From the NCBI RefSeq assembly GCF_001544555.2, contig NZ_FCOK02000007.1, forward strand, positions 62,001 to 126,000: a stretch of 64,000 nucleotides of DNA, written 5' to 3'. This stretch comes from Caballeronia udeis (lineage in GTDB: Bacteria; Pseudomonadota; Gammaproteobacteria; Burkholderiales; Burkholderiaceae). Under the pieces are notes generated by a model, which searched no databases, was not told the origin of the DNA, and saw only the letters and a list, made by a program, of their open reading frames with translations. Of the stretch, positions 1 through 7,153 are shown piece after piece. Each line of letters opens with the position of its first letter. The stretch's first letter is position 1. The position numbers and the translations under genes were made by a program.

Positions 1-19
1 GCGACGACGGCGTGCTCAT
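1..19 (-). CDS. Start of a probable HipA-type toxin kinase, cut off by the window edge
   Basis: Only the first six codons (MSTPSS) are inside the window. They are called as a gene because the ATG at 17-19 overlaps the stop codon of the upstream HTH gene in an ATGA arrangement, which is the usual translational coupling of hipB to hipA. HipA toxins are serine/threonine kinases that phosphorylate an aminoacyl-tRNA synthetase. The identity is inferred from the neighbour only; no HipA residue can be seen here. Confidence 0.35.
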
Positions 20-288
20 TCGTCCTCCCTGAAGAAGAAGTCCAGATCTTCGAAGACCACGGTGTCTTTCGGACGCAGCGTGAAGTCGTAGCCAAGCGCG
101 TTGGCGATCCGGCAGAGCTCATGAAGGCCCACGTTCTGCCCGCCTTCCGCATTGGTGATTGTGCGCCGGGACACGCCGGCACGATCAGCCAGCGTCTGCT
201 GACTCATGCGACGCTCGCGCCGCAGCGAGCGGAGTTCCGCTGCCACACGCTCGAAATTGCTGATGGGGTCCGTATATTTGCGCGTCAT
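16..288 (-). CDS. HipB-like XRE-family antitoxin / transcriptional regulator
   Basis: A 90-residue DNA-binding protein with an XRE helix-turn-helix at about residues 25-70 (RRMSQQTLADRAGVSRRTI followed by the LCRIANALG helix). Length, the short acidic C-terminus (FFREDE) and the overlapping downstream start fit the antitoxin of a HipBA pair, which would neutralise its toxin and repress its own promoter. The ATG at 286-288 is preferred over the in-frame TTG at 295-297. No clear ribosome-binding site precedes it; a TGCGCA palindrome (291-296) lies directly upstream, so repressor binding could also block initiation. It could instead be a stand-alone XRE regulator if the truncated neighbour is not hipA. 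Confidence 0.75.
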   Translation of the reverse strand: MTRKYTDPISNFERVAAELRSLRRERRMSQQTLADRAGVSRRTITNAEGGQNVGLHELCRIANALGYDFTLRPKDTVVFEDLDFFFREDE

Positions 289-423
289 GATGCGCAATCA
301 TAGGCTACTTCTTTCATTTACGCACTATTATGCGCACTTCCGTTCGTGGAATTCTTATTCGGTTTTGCGCATTATTTTGCGCAATTTCATATATTTATGA
401 ATAAATGCGCGCCAAGATGCGCA
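278..423 (-). promoter_or_regulatory. Cluster of TGCGCA palindromes in the hipB-like promoter region
   Basis: Five exact TGCGCA palindromes lie at 291-296, 331-336, 366-371, 378-383 and 418-423, with near matches (TGCGCG) at 279-284 and 406-411. Start-to-start spacings are 40, 35, 12 and 40 bp. The stretch is much more AT-rich than the flanking genes. The best reading is an array of operators for the adjacent HTH protein. The motif count is seen directly; the binding role is inferred. Confidence 0.6.
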
Positions 424-438
424 AATTGATCTCCGAAA

Positions 439-2826
439 TCAGCTTCCACGATAAAACGCCGCACTAGCCGGCGTGGGCGTCGCCGGCCGGGCCGCGCCAC
501 CCTTGCCACTACCGGACGATGCAGCCGCCGGATTCGCCACGCCCGGCTCCATATACGCGGGGGCACCCTTCCCTTTCTCCTTCTGCCCCGGCGGCGGTGC
601 GGACGGCGCAGCACGCATGTCGGCAAGCATTTGCGTGCATGGCAGCGGCTTGTTGTTACTCGGCGCGATCAACGGGATCAGCGCGGCAAACGGGTTGAGC
701 AGACCGAGCCCGACCGCCGCCGCGCCGCGCACCGCCAGCGCGCCGGCACTTACGCCTACATGGGGGTCCTTGAACGTCCCCTTCACGTACAGCGGCGAGC
801 GCAGCGAGAACACCCGGAAACCCTTCGTGTGCGGATGAATGTTCAGATCCATCTCCTCGGTCTTCAGATTGACCGTGCCGTCCATGTTGATCACGGCGTC
901 GTCGGTATCGAGGGCGAACACGCGCGATTCCAGCACACCATTGGTCGCAACAAAATCCGCTGCCGCACAGTTGATCTTGACATCGTGCTTGCCGAAGAGC
1001 TTTTCATAGACAGCGTTCGCCACGTTCAGCCCCGCCGCTTCCATGTACAACCGGCTGACCGTGCCTTCGGTGATCAGCGTCTTGACCTCGCCGTTCATGG
1101 TTCCGGCGAGTGCGGCGGGCGAATTGCCCGTCGCCGATAACGCCGCGTCCCCGTTCACTTCACCCAGCGCCGACTGCATGGTCTTGACGGTCGGCAGCAA
1201 CTCCTTGAGCTTCAGATGCCGCGCCGAGGTAGAAAAGCGGCCCTGGAGCGGCTCCTTACTGCCATCGAGGTGAATATCCGACGACAGCGTCCCGCCCGCC
1301 ACGCCAAATGCCAGCGGTTCAAACGACAGCACGCCATCTGTCATCACCACGTGCGCATGGAGGTCGGTGATCGGAAGCGCCGGGTCCTTGATGATCTTGC
1401 GGCCGGTGAACTTCACGTCGGCATCGATCGTCTTCCATCGATCCGTCTTGAACTCCTCGGTCGGCAGCGCCTTCGACGACGGCTGTTTTGCCGTGTCGCC
1501 GCGCTTCGCTTTGCTCGCGTTCGAGTCCGCCCCGATGATCGGTGCGAGATCGGAAAACTGCAGCAGGTTCGACACCAGTTCGCCCGACAGCTGGGGCCGC
1601 GGCTTGCTTCCCGTGAACGTCAGCGAGCCGTTCAGGTCGCTGCCGCCCACGCGCCCGGTGAAGTTCTCGTACTTGAAGACGTTGCCGTCAGCCCGGAACT
1701 GGCCGACGAGCCGCCCTTCCGTTGAATAGGGCGGTGTCGCCGGCAGTGTCACGCCGACGATCGGATACAAATGCTCCAGGCTCACGCCCTGCAGCCACAG
1801 CCTCAAGTCGAGCGCGGCGAGATGGGCCGGGTCCGTCACGGTCCCCACAAATGCAATATGCGTGTCTCCGATACGAACATCCGCCTGCACGGGAAACGGG
1901 CGCATGGCGTCCTGCAGCGCGAGCACGCTGCCCACCTTGCCGTCGCCGGACACCTCCACGCTGTTGTATTTGCCCTTCGCCGACCAGCCGATGCCATAAG
2001 ACTGCACGGACGGCTTCGGTCCTTCCTTCGTGGCGATGCTGGTGTTCGCCGGGACGCTTGCCGGGTTTGGCGCGCTCGCATTCACAGCGGCAGCGGCCGA
2101 CGCCGCGGATGCAGCCGACGCAGCCGCTGCCTCAGATGCCGCCGCTTCGCCGACTTGCTGGTTCAGCTTGGCCGCGCCGCTCTTGCCGACCATCTGGGCC
2201 GACGATTTCTGCGATGCCGCTTCCTGCTGCTTCATGACATCGCCGATAGGAATCACCTGGCCGAGCGTATTCACCACCACCTGCATGTCCGCTTTCGTGA
2301 TCTCGTCCGCATAGGCGATATTGCCTTTGTCGAGCGCGATGTCATGCAGTTGAAGGTTCCAGGTTGACGGTCCGGTCGACTGCTTGAACTTGAACGTCCA
2401 GTTATTGCGGTTGTCCTTGAGGCGTTCCAGATCGATCGAGGGATTCACCAGGTTGATCGATGGAATCACAATGTCGTGCGCGAGCAGCGGCAGGATCTCG
2501 ACCTGGAAATCGATCTCGTCCAGGGTCGCGAAATACTTCTGTTTGGTCCAGTCGGGATTCGCGACCGTGATTTTTTCCGCCGAAAAACGCGGCCATGGAA
2601 CCCAGCGGCGCCAGCCGGTTTCACCAGGCGGGCGTTGCCAGCCGACCTTCAGGTCGCCGGTAATCTGGAATTGCCGCCCGATTGCCTGCGAGACTTTATC
2701 GTCGACCCAGGGACGGGCCCGGTTCCAGTCGAACGTCAGGAACACGATCACCAGCACGGCAATCATGATGATCAGAACTGCAACGATCCACGCGGCTGTT
2801 GTTCTGATTTTCCGGCCCGGCGCCAT
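439..2826 (-). CDS. AsmA family protein
   Basis: A 795-residue inner-membrane-anchored protein of the AsmA/YhjG family, large proteins linked to outer-membrane biogenesis and lipid transport between membranes. One N-terminal membrane segment (about residues 10-30, AAWIVAVLIIMIAVLVIVFL) is followed by the AsmA domain and a C-terminal AsmA-like repeat region with DVKFTGR and LSATGNSPAALAG. An alanine/serine-rich low-complexity insertion occurs at about residues 225-265, and the C-terminus is a Pro/Ala/Gly-rich tail. The start at 2824-2826 has a GGAG ribosome-binding site; the open frame continues 60 codons upstream, but that part is Arg-rich and overlaps the divergent ABC gene. It appears to be a single-gene unit. 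The exact subfamily is not certain. Confidence 0.85.
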   Translation of the reverse strand: MAPGRKIRTTAAWIVAVLIIMIAVLVIVFLTFDWNRARPWVDDKVSQAIGRQFQITGDLKVGWQRPPGETGWRRWVPWPRFSAEKITVANPDWTKQKYFATLDEIDFQVEILPLLAHDIVIPSINLVNPSIDLERLKDNRNNWTFKFKQSTGPSTWNLQLHDIALDKGNIAYADEITKADMQVVVNTLGQVIPIGDVMKQQEAASQKSSAQMVGKSGAAKLNQQVGEAAASEAAAASAASAASAAAAVNASAPNPASVPANTSIATKEGPKPSVQSYGIGWSAKGKYNSVEVSGDGKVGSVLALQDAMRPFPVQADVRIGDTHIAFVGTVTDPAHLAALDLRLWLQGVSLEHLYPIVGVTLPATPPYSTEGRLVGQFRADGNVFKYENFTGRVGGSDLNGSLTFTGSKPRPQLSGELVSNLLQFSDLAPIIGADSNASKAKRGDTAKQPSSKALPTEEFKTDRWKTIDADVKFTGRKIIKDPALPITDLHAHVVMTDGVLSFEPLAFGVAGGTLSSDIHLDGSKEPLQGRFSTSARHLKLKELLPTVKTMQSALGEVNGDAALSATGNSPAALAGTMNGEVKTLITEGTVSRLYMEAAGLNVANAVYEKLFGKHDVKINCAAADFVATNGVLESRVFALDTDDAVINMDGTVNLKTEEMDLNIHPHTKGFRVFSLRSPLYVKGTFKDPHVGVSAGALAVRGAAAVGLGLLNPFAALIPLIAPSNNKPLPCTQMLADMRAAPSAPPPGQKEKGKGAPAYMEPGVANPAAASSGSGKGGAARPATPTPASAAFYRGS

Positions 2827-3026
2827 AGCAGCTCCATTAATTTTTCTTGAAAAACCGCACAGCACATCCCGTGCCCGGCGATGATACCGGTCCCGCCGTG
2901 CCCGACGCCTGAAAAGCCCGATCGTAACGCGCCCACCCCTGGTAGCTGATACCTGATCCAGGGCTTGCTTAAGCAATGGTGATTTATGATTGCGCTCCGA
3001 GATCATTCGCCGAGCATGTCTTCGCC

Positions 3027-3707
3027 ATGTCCACGCCAGCCGACACCCCCCTGATTCGCGCGACAGCGCTCACCCGTCGCGATCCCGTGCGCGACCTGCT
3101 CCTGCTGCATCCCACCGCGTTCAGCTTGTCCGGCGGCCAGCGCGCGGTTGTCACGGGGCCGTCGGGCTCGGGCAAGAGCGTGTTCCTGCGTGCGCTTGCG
3201 CTGCTCGATCCTGTCGATGACGGTGTGATCCAGTGGCGTGGAAAAACCATCGTGCGCTCGGGTATTCCAGCGTATCGGCGCCGGGTGGCCTACATTGCGC
3301 AACGCCCGGCCATGCTCGATGGCAGCGTGGAAGACAACCTGCGCTATCCGTTTTCGCTGAAGGTTTATCGCGACGTGCGCTTTGATCGCGAGCGGGTCGT
3401 CATACTGGCCCGCCGGGCAGGCCGCCAAGCCGATTTCCTCGATAAACGCGCGAGCGAACTATCGGGCGGCGAAGCGCAAATTGCCGCGCTGATACGCGTG
3501 CTGCAGGTGGACCCCGACGTGCTGCTCCTCGATGAACCGACTGCATCGCTCGATCCGGCTTCCGCGCTGGAAATAGAAGCGCTCGTCGGTGCCTGGTTCG
3601 ACGATCGACGGGGTGAACGCGCCAGCATCTGGGTGTCGCATGATCCTGCGCAGGCGCTGCGTGTGGGCGAGCGCCAGCTAGTGATGACCGCGGGGACATT
3701 GTCATGA
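3027..3707 (+). CDS. fetA: ABC transporter ATP-binding protein, FetA (YbbL)-like
   Basis: A 226-residue ATPase with Walker A GPSGSGKS (residues 44-51), Q-loop in AYIAQRP, signature LSGGE, Walker B VLLLDEP and H-loop SHD. It overlaps the downstream UPF0014 permease gene by 4 bp (ATGA at 3704-3707), and this pairing is what identifies it as FetA-like. In E. coli FetAB is described as a putative iron exporter involved in metal and oxidative-stress tolerance. The start at 3027 (MSTPADTPL) is chosen because similarity to ABC domains begins just after it; the frame is open back to 2976, with no strong ribosome-binding site at either place. It is divergent from the asmA-like gene. The transported substrate cannot be read from the sequence. 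Confidence 0.85.
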   Translation: MSTPADTPLIRATALTRRDPVRDLLLLHPTAFSLSGGQRAVVTGPSGSGKSVFLRALALLDPVDDGVIQWRGKTIVRSGIPAYRRRVAYIAQRPAMLDGSVEDNLRYPFSLKVYRDVRFDRERVVILARRAGRQADFLDKRASELSGGEAQIAALIRVLQVDPDVLLLDEPTASLDPASALEIEALVGAWFDDRRGERASIWVSHDPAQALRVGERQLVMTAGTLS

Positions 3708-4516
3708 TCGGCTATCAGAACCTGAGCCTGCTCGACATTGCGATCGCGGCGGCGCTGATCGCGGTGAACGGGGTGTTGTCGGTTGCGCTGAAGCTCGACC
3801 TGGAGCGCAAGCTGGCATGGGCAGCGGTGCGCACGGTCGTGCAACTGCTCGCGATCGGGTACGTGCTCGGCTGGGTCTTCCAGTTTTCACGCTGGTACGT
3901 CGTATTGCCGTTGATGGCGTTGATGACGCTGATAGCGGGACTGTCGGCATCGAATCGCGGAAGGCGCACATACCTTGGGCAGCGGGTGGACAGCGTCGTG
4001 TCGATCTGGGTGAGTTCGTGGCTGGTGGCCGCGGTGGGACTGTTCGTCGTGATCCGGATTCATCCGTGGTACGAGCCGCAATACGCCATCCCTATTCTCG
4101 GGATGATCCTCGGCAACACGTTGACGGGCGTGTCGCTGGGCATCGAGCGGATGACGGAGGAACTGACAGCGGGACGCGGCGCGGTGGAGATGTCGCTCGC
4201 GCTCGGTGCGACGCGGTGGGAAGCCGCGCAAGGGCCTGCGCGTCAGGCCGTACGCGCAGGCATGATCCCGACATTGAACCAGATGACCGTCGTGGGACTG
4301 GTGAGTCTGCCGGGCATGATGACAGGTCAGGTGCTGGCTGGGCAATCGCCGCTGCAGGCAGTTCGGTATCAGATCGTCATCATGTTTTTTATCGCCGCGT
4401 CATCGGCCCTCGGAACGGTGGGCGCCGTGTTGCTGACCTACCGGCGGCTGTTCTCGCCGGAACACCGGTTCATGGCGTCGAAGCTGGTGGAGCGGGAAAA
4501 GCCGAAGCGCGGGTGA
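3704..4516 (+). CDS. fetB: ABC transporter permease, FetB (YbbM, UPF0014)-like
   Basis: A 270-residue integral membrane protein of the UPF0014 family. Hydrophobic segments are spread through the protein (for example near residues 10-25, 40-75, 95-115, 130-150, 200-220 and 225-250). The family-typical region EMSLALGATRWEAAQGPARQ is the cytoplasmic coupling loop, followed by the conserved LVSLPGMMTGQVL. Translation is coupled to the upstream ATPase gene by the ATGA overlap, so the two make one transporter, probably exporting iron or another metal. The gene ends 24 bp before the convergent hybrid kinase gene. Confidence 0.88.
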   Translation: MIGYQNLSLLDIAIAAALIAVNGVLSVALKLDLERKLAWAAVRTVVQLLAIGYVLGWVFQFSRWYVVLPLMALMTLIAGLSASNRGRRTYLGQRVDSVVSIWVSSWLVAAVGLFVVIRIHPWYEPQYAIPILGMILGNTLTGVSLGIERMTEELTAGRGAVEMSLALGATRWEAAQGPARQAVRAGMIPTLNQMTVVGLVSLPGMMTGQVLAGQSPLQAVRYQIVIMFFIAASSALGTVGAVLLTYRRLFSPEHRFMASKLVEREKPKRG

Positions 4517-4540
4517 AAAAACCCGGACACAGCCGGCGAA

Positions 4541-6481
4541 CTACGTGCCGCCCGGCCGCCTCGCCAAAGCGTGAATCAGCGACTCCAGGCGGGCGAAGTC
4601 GACCGGCTTGGTGAGGTGATCCAAAAACCCGGCATCGCGGCATCGGCGGATGTCTTCGTCCATGCCGTAGCCGGTGATCGCAACCGATGGTTTTCCGGGC
4701 TGCAAGCCGGTCCACGCACGGGCGACCTCGAGCCCGCTGCCGTCGGGCAGGCCGATATCGCTGACCAGCAGGTCGAAGGTTTCGCTCCCGGCCAAAGCAA
4801 GCGCCTCGGCGACCGTAGTGGCCACGCCGACCTGATGCCCGAGCACCTCCAGCACCTGCGCCATGGCCGACGACGTGTATTCGTTGTCCTCGACAAGCAG
4901 CACCTTCAGCGACCGCACGATCTCATCCGGGTCCTTTGCCGCGAGAGGCGACGTTTCGTCCTCGGCCCCTGACTTGACGAGCGGCAGCGTCAGCGTGAAC
5001 CGCGCGCCTTTGTCGCGCCCATCGCTCTGGGCGGTCAGCGTCCCGCCATGCTTCAACGCAAGCGTACTGGCGATAGCCAGGCCCAGCCCCAACCCGCCGA
5101 ATGCCCGGGTGATCGAATCATCCGCCTGCTCGAAAGCCGAAAAAATCCGCGGCAACGCTTCCGCGCTGATCCCGATACCGCTGTCGGTTACCGAAATCGC
5201 AATGGTCGACGCATCAGGATTCCACATCCGCACCGCGATACGCCCGCCCGCCGGCGTGAACTTCACCGCGTTTTTCATCAGGTTCCACACGATCTGCTGC
5301 AAGCGCGCGGCATCGCCGAAAACCAGCGTGGATGTAGCGCCCAAGGTTGTTTCCAGCGTCAGGCCCTTGCCGCGCAGATCGGACTCCGACATATCGAGCG
5401 CGCTCGACATCAGCGTCTCCAGCACCACATTCGCGAAGTTCAGCGACAGCTTGCCGCGCGCGATGCTGGTCAGGTCAAGCAGATCGTCGATCAAGCGCGC
5501 TTCGAGTTCCACATTGCGCCGGATCAGCTCGAGCGTCGCCTGCGCGTCGGCGGGCAGCGCGTGGCGAATTTCCAGCAAACGTACGGCGGCGACAATAGGC
5601 GTCAGCGGCGTGCGCAATTCGTGCGACAGCACCGCCAGGAAGTGATCTTTCGCCCGGTTTGCGGTCTCCGCCTGCTCCTTCGCCACGCGCAAGGCGTCGG
5701 CGGCCATGTGCTCTTCGGTGACGTCACGGATGATCTTCGAATAGCCGATCAGGTCGCCGTTATCGGCACGAATCGCCGTCGTGACGCCCGAGGCGAAAAA
5801 CGAGCGTCCGTCGCGGCGCCACAGCCACCGGTCGTCGCTCGCACTGCCCTCGGCCTGGGCCGTTTCCAGTTCGCGGGCGAATACGCAGGTATCGCGATCT
5901 TCCTGGCCATAGAACACCTCGGCGGACTGCCCGACCACGTCGTGGGCCGCGAACCCGAGAATCCGTTCCGACGCCGCATTCCACGTCCGTATGCGGCCTT
6001 CCTGATCGAGCGTGATGACGGCGTAGTCCTTGAGCGCATCCACCAGCAAGCGAAAGTGCGTTTCCGTCTCGCGCAGCGCGCGTTCGACCGCAATCCGCTG
6101 CTGGCGCTCGGTGCTTTCGGTCAACGCACGCCGCACGACCGCCGGCAGCCGTTGCAAGCGCTGTTTCAGGACGTAGTCGGTGGCGCCCCGCTTGAGCATG
6201 TCGACTGCATGCTCTTCGCCCAGCACGCCGGAGACGAAGATGAACGGTGTATGCGGCACACGCTCGCGAGCGATCGCCAGCGCTTCGACGCCGGAGAACA
6301 CCGGCATCACGAAGTCCGCGAGGATCACATCGAAGCTGGATGCTTCCAGCGCCGCTATGAAACCCTGCTCCGTGTAGACGATTTGCACGTCGACCTTATA
6401 GTCGGCGCGTTCCAACTGCGTCAAGGTCAGTTCCGCGTCGAGCGCGTTGTCTTCTACGAGAAGCAGATGCAAGGGCTGCAT
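4541..6481 (-). CDS. Hybrid histidine kinase, REC-PAS-HisKA-HATPase-REC
   Basis: A soluble 646-residue hybrid sensor kinase without membrane segments. The order is: receiver domain (residues 1-120, phospho-acceptor D56 in VILADFVMP); PAS domain (about 138-258, with a FYGQEDRD stretch typical of PAS domains in phytochrome-associated kinases); HisKA with H287 in AVLSHELRTPL; HATPase with NLMKNAVKFT, DSGIGI and GLGLGLAI; second receiver (about 525-646, acceptor near residue 575 in VSDIGLPDG). The ATG at 6479-6481 starts exactly at the first receiver; the frame is open to 6721, but that extension overlaps the upstream regulator gene. It is last in the bphO-bphP-regulator-kinase series, so the N-terminal receiver may take phosphate from BphP. 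That partnership is inferred. Confidence 0.87.
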   Translation of the reverse strand: MQPLHLLLVEDNALDAELTLTQLERADYKVDVQIVYTEQGFIAALEASSFDVILADFVMPVFSGVEALAIARERVPHTPFIFVSGVLGEEHAVDMLKRGATDYVLKQRLQRLPAVVRRALTESTERQQRIAVERALRETETHFRLLVDALKDYAVITLDQEGRIRTWNAASERILGFAAHDVVGQSAEVFYGQEDRDTCVFARELETAQAEGSASDDRWLWRRDGRSFFASGVTTAIRADNGDLIGYSKIIRDVTEEHMAADALRVAKEQAETANRAKDHFLAVLSHELRTPLTPIVAAVRLLEIRHALPADAQATLELIRRNVELEARLIDDLLDLTSIARGKLSLNFANVVLETLMSSALDMSESDLRGKGLTLETTLGATSTLVFGDAARLQQIVWNLMKNAVKFTPAGGRIAVRMWNPDASTIAISVTDSGIGISAEALPRIFSAFEQADDSITRAFGGLGLGLAIASTLALKHGGTLTAQSDGRDKGARFTLTLPLVKSGAEDETSPLAAKDPDEIVRSLKVLLVEDNEYTSSAMAQVLEVLGHQVGVATTVAEALALAGSETFDLLVSDIGLPDGSGLEVARAWTGLQPGKPSVAITGYGMDEDIRRCRDAGFLDHLTKPVDFARLESLIHALARRPGGT

Positions 6482-6617
6482 GGTCAGGGCACTCAGGCGA
6501 ACCGGCGCACGCGATACTGCCGGGCGGGTCGCATCGGGCAAAACAACGAAAGGACCAGCGGGCCCAGGCCGCGAAGCCGGGCGCCGTGCAGGAGGAAGAC
6601 GACAGTGTGCACCAGAT

Positions 6618-7082
6618 TCATTCCGGCACGGACTGACGGCGAACTCGCATGGACCCGGGCGGCGGCTCGTTGAGCACAGCCCAGAACACGCCGAGATCGG
6701 CAATTGCCTGCACAAATTCATTAAATTCGACCGGCTTCACCACATAGGCGTTCACGCCAAGCGCGTAGCTGCGAATGAGATCCTGCTCCTCGCGCGACGA
6801 CGTGAGCATGACAACCGGAATCGACTTGAGCGCCTCACTGGTACGGATGGTTTCCAGCACCTCCATGCCATCTATTTTCGGCAGCTTCAAGTCGAGCAGG
6901 ATGACCGCCGGATTGCCTGGATTGCGTACGCTCCACTCGCCTTCGCTACGCAGGTAATCGATCGCTTCCTGGCCGTCGCGCGCCACAATCACTTCATTGG
7001 CAAGCTGACTCTTGCCGAGCGCCACGAGTGTCAGTTCGAGATCGCTGGGATCGTCTTCGACAAGCAAAATGGGTTTCAGCAT
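6618..7082 (-). CDS. Single-domain response regulator (Rcp1-like)
   Basis: A 154-residue stand-alone receiver. The acidic pocket is E9, D10 and D11 in LLVEDD, the phospho-acceptor is D64 in ILLDLKLPKIDG, the switch residues lie in VMLTSS, and the conserved Lys is in VVKPVEFNEF. There is no output domain. This REC form, with the long loop EGEWSVRNPGNPAVILLDLKLP, is characteristic of regulators paired with phytochromes, such as cyanobacterial Rcp1. It lies 71 bp downstream of bphP and 136 bp upstream of the hybrid kinase, so it is probably the direct target of BphP and may pass the signal on by protein contact. Confidence 0.88.
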   Translation of the reverse strand: MLKPILLVEDDPSDLELTLVALGKSQLANEVIVARDGQEAIDYLRSEGEWSVRNPGNPAVILLDLKLPKIDGMEVLETIRTSEALKSIPVVMLTSSREEQDLIRSYALGVNAYVVKPVEFNEFVQAIADLGVFWAVLNEPPPGSMRVRRQSVPE

Positions 7083-7153
7083 AGTCCGGGATGGCGGGTT
7101 TGACGGGTTTGAAGAAGCGCGATAGCGGGATCAATCAGTCAGGCATGGCACGT

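Noticed and set aside
3003-3844. Minus-strand open frames opposite fetA and fetB
   Set aside because: They overlap an intact ABC transporter pair and contain no motif.
5048-6673. Plus-strand open frame of 541 codons opposite the hybrid kinase
   Set aside because: Antisense to a clear receiver/PAS/kinase protein; no motif or ribosome-binding site.
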